From Streptomyces lydicus (GTDB taxonomy: Bacteria; Actinomycetota; Actinomycetes; Streptomycetales; Streptomycetaceae): 64,000 nt of DNA. The stretch spans positions 124,001-188,000 of the forward strand of contig NZ_JNZA01000010.1 in the NCBI RefSeq assembly GCF_000717345.1, given 5' to 3'. Shown here piece after piece: positions 34,484 through 42,954 of the stretch (position 1 is its first letter; each line of letters starts with the position of its first letter). The position numbers and the translations under genes are program-made. The notes below the pieces were generated by a model. The model searched no databases, was not told where the DNA came from, and was given only the letters and a program-made list of their open reading frames with translations.

Positions 34484-35689
34484 TCAGTCCAGCCGCTCCA
34501 CCGCCCGCACCACGTGCCCCGCGCCGTCCTCGGTGGTGACCAGCGCGGCGAGTTGCCGGGCGCGGTGGCGGTAGCGGGGGTCGTGCGCGGCCGTGCGGAC
34601 GGCGTCGGCGAGCCGCTCCGCGGACAGGTGGCGGAAGGGGAGGCGCGCGGGGCTGACGCCCAGGGCGGTCAGCCGGGACGCCCAGAAGGACTGGTCCAGC
34701 ATCATGGGGACCGGCACCGCCGGCACCCCGGCGCGCAGCCCGGCCGCGGTGGTGCCGGCCCCCGCGTGGTGCACCACGGCCGCGGTCCGCGGGAACAGCC
34801 AGGAGTGCGGGACCTCTCCCACGGTCAGCACGTCGTCGCCGGCCACCGACAGCCCGGCCCACCCCGTCTGGAGCACCCCCCGCACCCGGGCCAGCCGCAG
34901 CGCCCGGGCGACCAGGTCCCCGAGGCGCTCCGGATCGGCGGCCGCCATGCTGCCGAAGCCCACGAACACCGGTGGCGGGCCGGCCTGCAGAAAGTCCGTC
35001 AGCCGGGCCGGCGGGGTCCAGCCGGGGGGCTCCGCCGGCCACCAGTAGCCGGCCACCTCCAGCCCCGGCCGCCAGTCCAGGGGCCGGGGCACCACCGTCG
35101 GGCTGAACCCGTGCAGCACCGGCCAGTCCGCGCGCCGCCGCGCGAGCGCGGCCCCGGTCACGCCCAGCTGCCGGCGGAGGTGGCGCACTCCGGGAGCGAA
35201 GGCCAGTGCCAGCAGCGCCTGGGCGCCCCGCGCCGCGGCCCGGTTGCCGTACGGCCCCCAGGACGGCGCGCCGAGGAGGACCGGCGGGAACTCCCGGGTG
35301 GGCGCGAGGGGTTGCAGGAAGACACCGAGGGCGGGCAGCCGCAGCCCCGCGGCGGCCACCAGCCCCAGGGGGGCCAGGCTGCCGGACACCAGCAGGGCGT
35401 CGGTGCCCGCGGCGCAGACCTCCGCCAGCGCGTCGGCCGCCCTGGGCGCCCACTCCCGGGCCAGCCCCAGCTGTGCGGCCGGGGAGAGGCCGGCGCCGGT
35501 GCGGCCCTCGGCGGCGACGCGGTCCAGCGGCAGCGGACGGAAGGTGAGCCCGCTGTGGTGGATCAGCCCGGCCGAGCGGGGGTCCGCGGCCACCACGACC
35601 GTGTGCCCGGCGGCGTGCAGCCGGGCGCCGAGGCCGGTGTAGGGAGCCACGTCCCCGCGCGAACCCGCGGTGGCGATGAGGATGCGCAT
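34484..35689 (-). CDS. Glycosyltransferase, GT1 (UGT/sterol- or macrolide-type)
   Basis: A 401-residue GT-B enzyme. The N-terminal acceptor domain begins MRILIATAGSRGDVAPYTGL, with GDV at the usual place. The C-terminal donor domain has VFVGFGSMAAADPERL, the VLTVGEVPHSWLFPRTAAVVHHAGAGTTAAGL signature and VPVPMMLDQSFWASRL for sugar-nucleotide binding. This architecture resembles short bacterial sterol/lipid 3-beta-glucosyltransferases and antibiotic glycosyltransferases. It is the last gene of the acyltransferase-methyltransferase-glycosyltransferase unit. Donor and acceptor are unknown. Confidence 0.88.
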   Translation of the reverse strand: MRILIATAGSRGDVAPYTGLGARLHAAGHTVVVAADPRSAGLIHHSGLTFRPLPLDRVAAEGRTGAGLSPAAQLGLAREWAPRAADALAEVCAAGTDALLVSGSLAPLGLVAAAGLRLPALGVFLQPLAPTREFPPVLLGAPSWGPYGNRAAARGAQALLALAFAPGVRHLRRQLGVTGAALARRRADWPVLHGFSPTVVPRPLDWRPGLEVAGYWWPAEPPGWTPPARLTDFLQAGPPPVFVGFGSMAAADPERLGDLVARALRLARVRGVLQTGWAGLSVAGDDVLTVGEVPHSWLFPRTAAVVHHAGAGTTAAGLRAGVPAVPVPMMLDQSFWASRLTALGVSPARLPFRHLSAERLADAVRTAAHDPRYRHRARQLAALVTTEDGAGHVVRAVERLD

Positions 35690-35764
35690 GGCCGGGATGC
35701 CCCGCCTTCCTGGGTGAGGTGGTGAAGGGGTGGGTTGGCCGCGGCGGCGGTGCGGCCGCCGGGG

Positions 35765-36844
35765 TCAGGTGCGCCGGGCGATCACCCGGTAGGCGTTGGC
35801 CAGCCGCGTGCGCCGGGCGAGCGGGGCCAGCAGCAGGTCGAGGCCGAACAGCACCAGGAGCACGGGCGTGGCGGCCGCCAGGGCCAGCGCGCGGACCGTG
35901 CGCCGCACCGGGCCCGGGGAGGCCGGCAGCCACGGCAGGTCCTGGGCCGGCAGCACGGCCTTGAGCAGGTTCAGCGCCGCGGACGTGAGATCGGTGGGGA
36001 CGTGCGGCTCGCGCCGGCCGGCGGCCACGACGGTGAAGCCCTGCTCGGTCAGCGCGGTACGGAGGTTGTCCAGCGGGACGAGGTGGAGGTGCTGGGGCTG
36101 GAGCCACGGTCCCCACCACCGGCCGAGCAGCCGGGCCGCGGCGGACTGCGGGTCGGGCACCTCGATCAGCAGGTGCCCGCCGGGACGCAGGACCCGGTGC
36201 GCGGCGGCCAGTTCCCGCCGGGGCGCCGTGGTGTGTTCCAGGTAGTGGTGCATGCTCACCACGTCGTAGCGGCCGGCCAGCCGGGCGGCGAGGTCCGGGA
36301 AGGAGCCCCGGTAGGCCCGCTCGATCCGGCCGCTGCGCGCCCCGCTCTCCACGCCCTCGCCCAGGTCGAGCCCGTGGAACGCGGTCCCCGGGTGGATCTT
36401 CCGGGCCTCGGCGCAGAAGTGGCCGTGGCCGGTGCCCACGTCCAGCCAGCGGGCCGGGCGGCCGAACGGCAGCAGGGCCCGGGCGCGCGACCGGTAGAGC
36501 CGGACGGCGAGCGGCGAGACGGCCGTCCGTGCCATCGTCGACCGGCCCAGGCCGTCGTAGCAGTCGCGGTAGTAGAACGCCAGGCCGTCGTCGCCGAGCC
36601 GGGGGTTCTGGAACACGTGCCCGCAGTCGCGGCACTCGTCGAGCACGAAGTGCCCGGGTTTGCCCTGGAGGTGGTCGGTGGTGCGCAGCCGGCGGCGGAG
36701 GCGGCCGGAGTCGCACCACGGGCAGCTGGTGCGCCGCTCCTCGAAGAACCGCCCCGTGCCGTCCTTCAGTTCGTCCAGGTAGCGCGGCCGGCGGGCGGCG
36801 ACCCGGGCACGCCGTCCACCCCGGTCCGGCGGCGGCCCGCTCAT
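35765..36844 (-). CDS. Class I SAM-dependent methyltransferase with N-terminal zinc ribbon
   Basis: A 359-residue protein. Its ATG overlaps the acyltransferase stop in ATGA. The N-terminus has two zinc-binding CxxC pairs (CPWCDSGRL and CRDCGHVFQNPR), as in sugar/lipid C-methyltransferases. The SAM fold follows: WLDVGTGHGHFCAEARKI, YDVVSMHHYLEHT, RVLRPGGHLLIEVPDP. A C-terminal hydrophobic stretch (ALALAAATPVLLVLFGLDLLLAPLA) could attach it to the membrane. Family members commonly modify sugars or glycolipids, which suits the flanking acyltransferase and glycosyltransferase. Confidence 0.85.
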   Translation of the reverse strand: MSGPPPDRGGRRARVAARRPRYLDELKDGTGRFFEERRTSCPWCDSGRLRRRLRTTDHLQGKPGHFVLDECRDCGHVFQNPRLGDDGLAFYYRDCYDGLGRSTMARTAVSPLAVRLYRSRARALLPFGRPARWLDVGTGHGHFCAEARKIHPGTAFHGLDLGEGVESGARSGRIERAYRGSFPDLAARLAGRYDVVSMHHYLEHTTAPRRELAAAHRVLRPGGHLLIEVPDPQSAAARLLGRWWGPWLQPQHLHLVPLDNLRTALTEQGFTVVAAGRREPHVPTDLTSAALNLLKAVLPAQDLPWLPASPGPVRRTVRALALAAATPVLLVLFGLDLLLAPLARRTRLANAYRVIARRT

Positions 36845-37995
36845 GACGAACCCCGTCCGGCGGTGGCCCTCCTGGGCACGCGATGTCGTCCGCCGGGGGT
36901 GGGGCGGGGCGCCGAGAAGCGGCGCACACACGGCCGCTCGACCCCCGTGTACAGCAGCCAGGCGGCCGCCAGCGCGAGGGGCAGCCCGACGAGTACGGCC
37001 CCCAGCCGGCTCCAGCCGAGCCCGGTCAGGCACAGGTAGACCACGCCCAGCACCATGAAGTGCACGAGGTACAGGGCGTAGGAGATCTCCCCGAGGAGGA
37101 CCAGCGGCGGGGTCCGCAGCAGCGAGGGCCGGCCGCGCAGGTCCAGCTCGGCGACGGCATGCACCAGCAGGACGAGCGGCAGCGCGGTCGCGGCCGCGTA
37201 CATGTAGACGTACGGCAGGAAGGACGAGTTGACCAGCAGGGTGCTGATCACGCCCAGCGCCGCGGGCAGCACGGCGAGCCGCGGCAGCCGGAGCCCGGTC
37301 GCCCGGATCCGGGCCGCCATCATGCCGAGGACGAATTCCGGCAGGCGGGCCAGCGGCAGCATGTACACGCACCAGTAGCCGGTGAAGAACGACCCGTCGG
37401 GGTTGAGGACCGTCTCGCACAGCAGCGGCCACGCCCAGACGAGTGCGAGGGCGCCCGCCGCGCCGGCCAGCAGCCCGCGGCGGGACAGCCGCGCGACCCA
37501 GGGCCGGAGCACGGGGAAGAGCAGGTAGAAGAACATCTCCGCGGCCAGCGACCAGGAGACGGGGTTTCCCGCGGAGACGAAACTCCGGCTGGGCACCCAG
37601 GTGTTCACCAGGAACAGGGCGGCGAGATGGGCCACCACGCCCGGGGCGTTCGCGGCCGCGGTGCCGGCGCAGGCGAGCGCGATCAGGACCACGCACCAGG
37701 TGAGGACGTGGTTGGGCAGGATCTTCGCGGCCCGCCGCCGCCAGAAGGCCCGTGCGGTGTCGTCCGGCCGCGCCGAGTGCATCAGCACGTATCCGCTGAG
37801 GACGAAGAACAGCGAGACCGCGCTCGCGCCCACCCACACCTGCGGGCCGAGCGTTGTGGCGAGCCGCGGATCGGTCAGCAGCGCGCAGTGGGTGAAGACG
37901 ACCCCGCCCGCGGCGGCGAACCGCAGACCGGTCAGCGAGGGCAGTCTGGCGGGGCGGGGCCCGGGGCCGGACGAGGACCGGGGGAGTGGACGCAT
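36841..37995 (-). CDS. Acyltransferase family 3 membrane protein
   Basis: A 384-residue integral membrane O-acyltransferase. ATG 37995 was chosen for AGGAGG six bases upstream. The catalytic region is RLPSLTGLRFAAAGGVVFTH (with H49 or so), FFVLSGYVLM and FWRRRAAKILPNH, followed by about ten helices, as in acyltransferase 3 (NodX/OafA-type) proteins. It transfers an acyl group from CoA to an extracytoplasmic sugar or lipid. It is first in the three-gene unit and carries a large hairpin in its leader. Confidence 0.88.
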   Translation of the reverse strand: MRPLPRSSSGPGPRPARLPSLTGLRFAAAGGVVFTHCALLTDPRLATTLGPQVWVGASAVSLFFVLSGYVLMHSARPDDTARAFWRRRAAKILPNHVLTWCVVLIALACAGTAAANAPGVVAHLAALFLVNTWVPSRSFVSAGNPVSWSLAAEMFFYLLFPVLRPWVARLSRRGLLAGAAGALALVWAWPLLCETVLNPDGSFFTGYWCVYMLPLARLPEFVLGMMAARIRATGLRLPRLAVLPAALGVISTLLVNSSFLPYVYMYAAATALPLVLLVHAVAELDLRGRPSLLRTPPLVLLGEISYALYLVHFMVLGVVYLCLTGLGWSRLGAVLVGLPLALAAAWLLYTGVERPCVRRFSAPRPTPGGRHRVPRRATAGRGSS

Positions 37996-38052
37996 ACATG
38001 GCCTCCTGCGAGCGAAGCCCAGGCCGATGACCGCCACTCACCTGCAAAATGA

Positions 38053-38129
38053 CGCGCGAGGGGGCCGCCCTGGACCGGTGTGCACGACTGATCGGTCTCC
38101 GTGCAACGGAATGGGCGGCCCCTCGCGCG
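38053..38129. promoter_or_regulatory. Long nested hairpin in the leader of the acyltransferase operon
   Basis: CGCGCGAGGGGGCCGCCC (38053-38070) pairs with GGGCGGCCCCTCGCGCG (38113-38129) with one extra G. Inside, TGCAC and GTGCA form a second stem around the near-palindrome GACTGATCGGTC. It lies 58-134 bp upstream of the acyltransferase ATG. It could be a regulatory leader, an attenuator, or the end of a transcript from the other side. Confidence 0.6.
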
Positions 38130-38250
38130 GTTGGCTCGATTGACCCACCGCGGCACACCCCCGGCATAGGGGAGGCGGACCTATTTCACCCGTACGGCCC
38201 AGCCGCCCCGGCGAGGGCGCCGGTGCTCTCCTTCGCTTCGCGGCGAGGCG

Positions 38251-39540
38251 TCAGGAAGCGTGCGGATAGCGCAGGTACCGGGCCCGCACGGAGCGGAAGG
38301 CGGTCAGGGCCGGCTGCCAGGCGGCGACGATCTCCTCGGTCCCCGCGCCCGCGTCGATCATCGTGCGGACCGTCGAGGAGCCGGTGAGCCGGTCGATGCC
38401 ATTGTCCGGCCGCCAGGCGAAACCGTTCCAGACCCGCTTCGCGGTCACCAGCAGCGCGATGCCGGTGCGCACCGGGTCGAACGCCTCCCGGTCGTGGACG
38501 TGGAGCTGGACGCCGCCGATGGTCTTCCCCTGGAACTTGGAGAAGGTGGGGGCGAAGTACGCCTCCCTGAAGTGCACGCCGGGCAGGGCGAGTTCGTTGG
38601 CGGCCGCCGCCCAGCGGTGGTCGATGCCGTCGGCGCCCAGCAGCTCGAAGGGACGGGTGGTGCCGCGCCCCTCGGACAGGTTGGTGCCCTCGAAGAGGCA
38701 GGTGCCCGAGTAGACCAGGGCGGTGTCCGGGGTGGGCATGTTGGGGCTCGGGGGCACCCAGGGCAGCCCGGTCGCGTCGTGGAAGTCGCCGCGCCGCCAG
38801 CCGGTCATCAGCACGGTCTCCAGCTCGACCGGGCGCCCGGCCGCCTTCGGCACGAACTCGCCGTTGAACAGCAGTGCCAGCTCGGCCACCGTCATGCCGT
38901 GCGCCTGCGCGATCGGCTCCCGGCCGACGAAGGAGGCGTACGCCTTGTCCAGTACCGGGCCGGTGGCGGCGCGTCCGGTGACGGGGTTGGGGCGGTCCAG
39001 GACCACGAAGCGCTTGCCCGCGAGGACGGCGGCCACCATGCAGTCGTAGAGCGTCCAGATGTAGGTGTAGAAGCGCGCGCCGACGTCCTGGATGTCGAAG
39101 ACGACCGTGTCCACGCCGGAGGCGGTGAAGATGTCGGCGAGGGCCCGGCCGCTCTTGTTGTACGTGTCGTAGACCGGCAGCCCGGTGGCCGGGTCGTCGT
39201 AGCGGCCCTCGGAGCCGCCGGCCTGCGCGGTGCCGCGGAAGCCGTGCTCCGGGCCGAAGACGGCGATCAGGCGCACCCGGTCGTCGGCGTGCAGCACGTC
39301 GACGATGTGCGCGACGTCCGGGGTGACACCGGTGGGGTTGGTGACGACGCCGACCCGGCGGCCGGCCAGGAGGCGGTAGCCGTCGGCGGCCAGCCGGTCG
39401 AAGCCGGTGTGCACCCGCCGTCGTCGGTGGCCGGGCGCCGGGCCGGCCGCCCGTGCGGGCGCCGCGGCCGCGGTCAGGGCCGCGCCGGCCGCTCCGGTCG
39501 CGGCCAGATGCCCCAGCAGCAGGCGTCTCGACAGAGCCAT
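38251..39540 (-). CDS. NamZ-type exo-beta-N-acetylmuramidase (DUF1343, GH171), Tat-secreted
   Basis: A 429-residue protein. ATG 39540 was chosen for GGAGGT six bases upstream. The N-terminus MALSRRLLLGHLAATGAAGA is a twin-arginine signal, ending near ARAAG. The DUF1343 body has RVGVVTNPTGVTPDVAHIVDVL, FGPEHGFRGTAQAG, VFDIQDVGARFYTYIWTLYDCM, LDRPNPVTGR, LPWVPPSPNMPTPDTALVYSGTCLFEGTNLSEGRGTT in sequence. Characterised members remove terminal MurNAc from peptidoglycan fragments in cell-wall recycling. It is divergent from the SDR gene. No MurNAc uptake or etherase genes are in the window. Confidence 0.88.
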   Translation of the reverse strand: MALSRRLLLGHLAATGAAGAALTAAAAPARAAGPAPGHRRRRVHTGFDRLAADGYRLLAGRRVGVVTNPTGVTPDVAHIVDVLHADDRVRLIAVFGPEHGFRGTAQAGGSEGRYDDPATGLPVYDTYNKSGRALADIFTASGVDTVVFDIQDVGARFYTYIWTLYDCMVAAVLAGKRFVVLDRPNPVTGRAATGPVLDKAYASFVGREPIAQAHGMTVAELALLFNGEFVPKAAGRPVELETVLMTGWRRGDFHDATGLPWVPPSPNMPTPDTALVYSGTCLFEGTNLSEGRGTTRPFELLGADGIDHRWAAAANELALPGVHFREAYFAPTFSKFQGKTIGGVQLHVHDREAFDPVRTGIALLVTAKRVWNGFAWRPDNGIDRLTGSSTVRTMIDAGAGTEEIVAAWQPALTAFRSVRARYLRYPHAS

Positions 39541-39657
39541 CCGCACACCTCCGTGATCAACAGAATCGACCGGGTACGTGTCGTGCGCACGCTAACGCGC
39601 CACGGCGCGGCGGGGAACATGCCGGGCCGCGGCGGAAACCGGCTCTTCCGCTGGGAC

Positions 39658-39675
39658 ATACCGACTGGTTAGTCT
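39658..39675. promoter_or_regulatory. Operator-like site, left end of the acyl-CoA/kinase gene island
   Basis: ATACCGACTGGTTAGTCT starts identically to the reverse complement of the site at 45283-45300 (ATACCGACT-A-GT). It lies 39 bp before the GTG start of the SDR gene, in the divergent gap with namZ. Confidence 0.55.
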
Positions 39676-39713
39676 GCCCTCGGCCGATCCGAGCGACCGA
39701 GGGAGACCCAGCA

Positions 39714-40484
39714 GTGGAAGCCGTCAGGGACAAAGCCGTCGTCGTGACCGGGGCGGGCGGGGGGATCGGCGCCGCCCTGGCCCGCCGCTTCGCCGCCGAG
39801 GGCGCCCGGGTCGTGGTCAACGACCTGGACGAGGCCAAGGCCCGCAAGACCGCCGAGGAGATCGGGGCGCTCGCGGTGCCCGGCGACGCCTCGGCCGTCG
39901 TCCCGCTCGCCCGCGAGGCGCTCGGCGGCGCGGTCGACATCTTCTGCGCCAACGCCGGGGTCGGCACCGGCGGCGGCCCCGACGCACCGGACGACGACTG
40001 GGCGCTGGCCTGGGACGTCAACGTCATGGCCCATGTCCGGGCGGCGCGCGAGCTGGTGCCGGAGTGGCTGGCGCGCGGCAGCGGACGCTTCATCTCCACC
40101 GTCTCCGCCGCCGGGCTGCTCACCATGGTCGCCGCGGCCCCCTACAGCGTCACCAAGCACGGTGCGTACGCCTTCGCCGAGTGGCTCTCGCTGACCTACC
40201 GGCACCGCGGCATCGACGTGCACGCCATCTGCCCGCAGGGCGTACGCACCGACATGCTGGCCGCCACCGGGACCGCCGGGGACCTCGTGCTGACCCCCAC
40301 CGCCGTCGAGCCCGAGGACGTCGCCGAGGCGCTCTTCGCGGCCATGGCCGAGGGCCGCTTCCTGGTGCTGCCGCACCCCGAGGTCGCGGACTACTACACC
40401 GCGCGGGCCGCCGACCCCGACCGCTGGCTCGGCGGGATGAACCACCTCCAGCGGAAGCTGGAGGAGGCCGAGGGCCGCGCGTAG
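39714..40484 (+). CDS. SDR-family NAD(P)-dependent oxidoreductase
   Basis: A 256-residue classical short-chain dehydrogenase starting at GTG 39714 after GGGAGACC. The cofactor motif is VVVTGAGGGIGAALARRFAAEGA, with NDLDEAK suggesting NAD, then CANAGVGTGG. The catalytic residues are Ser in FISTVSAAGL, Tyr144 and Lys148 in YSVTK. The C-terminus carries the extension YYTARAADPDRWLGGMNHLQ seen in fatty-acid and steroid-type members. First gene of the plus-strand operon with an acyl-CoA ligase and TetR. It probably oxidises a hydroxyacyl intermediate. Confidence 0.9.
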   Translation: MEAVRDKAVVVTGAGGGIGAALARRFAAEGARVVVNDLDEAKARKTAEEIGALAVPGDASAVVPLAREALGGAVDIFCANAGVGTGGGPDAPDDDWALAWDVNVMAHVRAARELVPEWLARGSGRFISTVSAAGLLTMVAAAPYSVTKHGAYAFAEWLSLTYRHRGIDVHAICPQGVRTDMLAATGTAGDLVLTPTAVEPEDVAEALFAAMAEGRFLVLPHPEVADYYTARAADPDRWLGGMNHLQRKLEEAEGRA

Positions 40485-40497
40485 GGCCGCTCCGGAC

Positions 40498-40535
40498 GGG
40501 GTGGCGGCCCGGCCGGGCCCGGCGCGCGCCACCCC
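40498..40535 (+). terminator. Hairpin between the SDR and ligase genes
   Basis: GGGGTGGC and GCCACCCC form the outer stem with a GC-rich centre (GGCCCGGCCGGGCC). It lies 14 bp after the SDR stop and 64 bp before the ligase start. It may attenuate readthrough or protect the upstream message. Confidence 0.45.
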
Positions 40536-40598
40536 ACCGCACCTCAGGTGTTCCCCCGCAGGGATGATCTGGCGATCAGGAAGAAAGGGCCGCACCCG

Positions 40599-42260
40599 AT
40601 GACCTCCTACCAGGACAAGCCGTGGCTGGCGCAGCTCACCGAAGCCCAGCGCGCCCCCGTCCAGCCGCCCCCCTCGACACTGCACGCGTTCCGCGCGGCG
40701 GTCCGGGCCGTCCCCGACCGCACGGCGCTCGCCTACTTCGACGGCCGGCTGTCCTACGCCGAGACCGACGCGCTCTCCGACGGCGTCGCCGCCCACCTCG
40801 CCGCACGTGGATTCCGCCGCGGCGACCGGGCCGCGGTCATGCTGCAGAACACCCCGCACTTCGTGCTGGCCCTGCTCGGCGTCTGGAAGGCAGGCGGGGT
40901 GGTCGTCCCCGTCAACCCCATGTACAAGTCGGCCGAGATGCGGCACATCCTGGACGACGCCGAGGTCACCGCCGTCATCTGCGCCGACCGCACCTGGGAC
41001 GGCTTCCTGCGCGCCACCGCCGCCGGGGCGCCGTCCGTGCGGATCGCGCTCACCGCCTGCGAGCGGGAGCTGCAGACCCGCGACGACGCCCGGGTGCTGC
41101 GCGGCGAGCCGCTCGGCCCGCAGGAGGACGCCGACGACCTGCTCGCGGTGGCCCGCGGCGCGGGCCGGCTCCGTGCGGCGCCCGCCGATCCCGGGCTCAC
41201 CGCCGACGACGTCGCCCTGATCAGCTACACCTCCGGCACCTCCGGCACCCCCAAGGGCGCCACCAACACCCACGGCAACATCGCCTACAACGCCGAACGC
41301 CAGCGCACCGGCCTCGGCCTGCCCGAAGGCGCCACCTACTTCGCACTCGCCCCGCTCTTCCACATCACCGGCATGGTCTGCGAACTGGCCGCCTGCGTCG
41401 CCAACGCGGGCACCCTCGCGCTCGCCTACCGCTTCGAGGCCGGCGTCGTCCTGGACGCCTTCCTGGAGCACCGGCCCGCCTACACCGTCGGCCCCTCCAC
41501 CGCCTACATGGCGCTGATGGCCCACCCCGGCGTGACCCGCGACCACTTCGCGTCCTTCGTGACGATGTCCTCCGGCGGCGCGCCGCTGCCGCCCGTGCTG
41601 GTCGAGAAGTTCCGCGCCGGCTTCGGCCCGTACCTCCACAACGGCTACGGTCTGACCGAGTGCACCGCCCCCTGCGCCAGCGTCCCGCCCGGCAGGCAGG
41701 CGCCGGTCGACAAGGTCTCCGGGACGCTCGCGGTCGGCGTGCCCGGCCCCGACACCGTCGTCCGGATCCTCGGTGAGGACGGCCGGGAGCTGCCGTTCGG
41801 CGAACCGGGCGAGATCGCGGTGCGCGGCCCGCAGGTCGTCCCCGGCTACTGGCGCCGCCCCGACGCCACCGCCGAGGCCATCCCCGACGGTGAACTGCGC
41901 ACCGGCGACATCGGCTTCATGGACCCCGACGGCTGGCTCTACGTCGTCGACCGCAAGAAGGACATGATCAACGCCTCCGGCTTCAAGGTGTGGCCGCGCG
42001 AGGTCGAGGACGTGCTGTACAGCCACCCGGCGGTGCGCGAGGCGGCGGTCGTCGGCGTGCCCGACGCCTACCGCGGCGAGACCGTCAAGGCGTATGTCAG
42101 CCTGCGTCCCGGTGCCGCGCCGCAACCCGCCGAGCTGGCCGCGTACTGCAAGGAACGGCTCGCGGCGTACAAATATCCCCGTGAGGTGGAGATCCTGGCA
42201 GAGCTCCCGAAGACCACGAGTGGCAAGATCCTCCGACGGGAGCTGCGCCACCGCGCATGA
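40599..42260 (+). CDS. AMP-dependent acyl-CoA synthetase (ligase)
   Basis: A 553-residue adenylating enzyme activating a carboxylic acid to its CoA thioester. ATG 40599 (MTSYQDKPWLAQL) follows GAAAGGG. Core motifs: ISYTSGTSGTPKGATNTHGN (A3), LFHITGMVCELA, SSGGAPLPPVL, NGYGLTECTA (A5), TGDIGFMDPDGWLYVVDRKKDMINASGFKVWPREVE (A7-A8 region), and the catalytic Lys in PKTTSGKILRREL (A10). It is complete. It is close in layout to long/medium-chain acyl-CoA ligases. Its 3' end is followed directly by the TetR gene. Confidence 0.92.
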   Translation: MTSYQDKPWLAQLTEAQRAPVQPPPSTLHAFRAAVRAVPDRTALAYFDGRLSYAETDALSDGVAAHLAARGFRRGDRAAVMLQNTPHFVLALLGVWKAGGVVVPVNPMYKSAEMRHILDDAEVTAVICADRTWDGFLRATAAGAPSVRIALTACERELQTRDDARVLRGEPLGPQEDADDLLAVARGAGRLRAAPADPGLTADDVALISYTSGTSGTPKGATNTHGNIAYNAERQRTGLGLPEGATYFALAPLFHITGMVCELAACVANAGTLALAYRFEAGVVLDAFLEHRPAYTVGPSTAYMALMAHPGVTRDHFASFVTMSSGGAPLPPVLVEKFRAGFGPYLHNGYGLTECTAPCASVPPGRQAPVDKVSGTLAVGVPGPDTVVRILGEDGRELPFGEPGEIAVRGPQVVPGYWRRPDATAEAIPDGELRTGDIGFMDPDGWLYVVDRKKDMINASGFKVWPREVEDVLYSHPAVREAAVVGVPDAYRGETVKAYVSLRPGAAPQPAELAAYCKERLAAYKYPREVEILAELPKTTSGKILRRELRHRA

Positions 42261-42286
42261 GGTACGACGAAGGACAGGTGAGGGCG

Positions 42287-42892
42287 ATGGCCGGCACGAA
42301 GGACGGCAACGGCAACGGTGGCGCGAAGCCGGTGGCCCAGCGGCTGCTGGCCACCGCCACCAGACTCTTCGCGGAGCAGGGCTACGACCGCACCTCCGTC
42401 CAGGAGATCGTCGATGCCGCGGGGGTCACCAAGGGCGCCCTCTACCACTACTTCGGCTCCAAGGACGATCTGCTGCACGAGGTCTACGGCCGGGTCCTGC
42501 GCCTCCAGCAGGAGCGCCTGGACCACTTCGCGGGCGCCGACGCGCCCGTGGAGCAGCGGCTGCGGGACGCCGCCGCCGACGTGGTCGTCACCACCATCGA
42601 GAACCTCGACGACACCAAGATCTTCTTCCGTTCGATGCACCACCTCGGCCCGGAGAAGGACAAGCAGGTGCGCGCCGAGCGCCGGCGTTACCACGAGCGC
42701 TTCCGGGCGCTGATCGAGGAGGGCCAGCGCACCGGCGTGTTCGCCGACGACGTGCCCGCCGACCTCGTCGTGGACTACCACTTCGGCTCGGTGCACCACC
42801 TCGGCACGTGGTACCGCGAGGACGGTCCGCTCACCCCCCAGCAGGTCGCCGACCACCTGGCCGACCTGCTGCTGCGGGCCCTGCGCCCGTAA
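42287..42892 (+). CDS. TetR-family regulator of the acyl-CoA/kinase island
   Basis: A 201-residue regulator. ATG 42287 (MAGTKDGNGNGG) has GGTGAGG upstream; an earlier ATG at 42257 overlaps the ligase stop in ATGA but has no ribosome site. The helix-turn-helix is TSVQEIVDAAGVTKGALYHYFGSKDDLLHEVY (about residues 35-66), with a FadR/TetR_C_33-like ligand domain. It is the last gene of the plus-strand operon and converges on the acyl-CoA dehydrogenase. The two palindromes at the outer ends of the island are its best candidate sites. Confidence 0.9.
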   Translation: MAGTKDGNGNGGAKPVAQRLLATATRLFAEQGYDRTSVQEIVDAAGVTKGALYHYFGSKDDLLHEVYGRVLRLQQERLDHFAGADAPVEQRLRDAAADVVVTTIENLDDTKIFFRSMHHLGPEKDKQVRAERRRYHERFRALIEEGQRTGVFADDVPADLVVDYHFGSVHHLGTWYREDGPLTPQQVADHLADLLLRALRP

Positions 42893-42909
42893 CGCCGGCA
42901 CCCGCGCAC

Positions 42910-42942
42910 GGGCCCCGCGACCGCCTGCCGGTCGCGGGGCCC
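42910..42942. terminator. Bidirectional terminator between converging operons
   Basis: GGGCCCCGCGACCG and CGGTCGCGGGGCCC form a perfect 14-bp stem with a CCTGC loop, midway between the TetR stop (42892) and the acyl-CoA dehydrogenase stop (42955). Confidence 0.9.
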
Positions 42943-42954
42943 GCCGCTCTTCGG

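Noticed and set aside
33096..36929. A continuous 1277-residue frame that would fuse the MHS transporter to upstream sequence
   Set aside because: The upstream part overlaps clear glycosyltransferase and methyltransferase genes and has shadow-type composition. The transporter begins near 34409.
34484..37995. A secondary-metabolite gene cluster
   Set aside because: Only tailoring-type enzymes are present. No polyketide, peptide, terpene or RiPP core is visible anywhere in the window.
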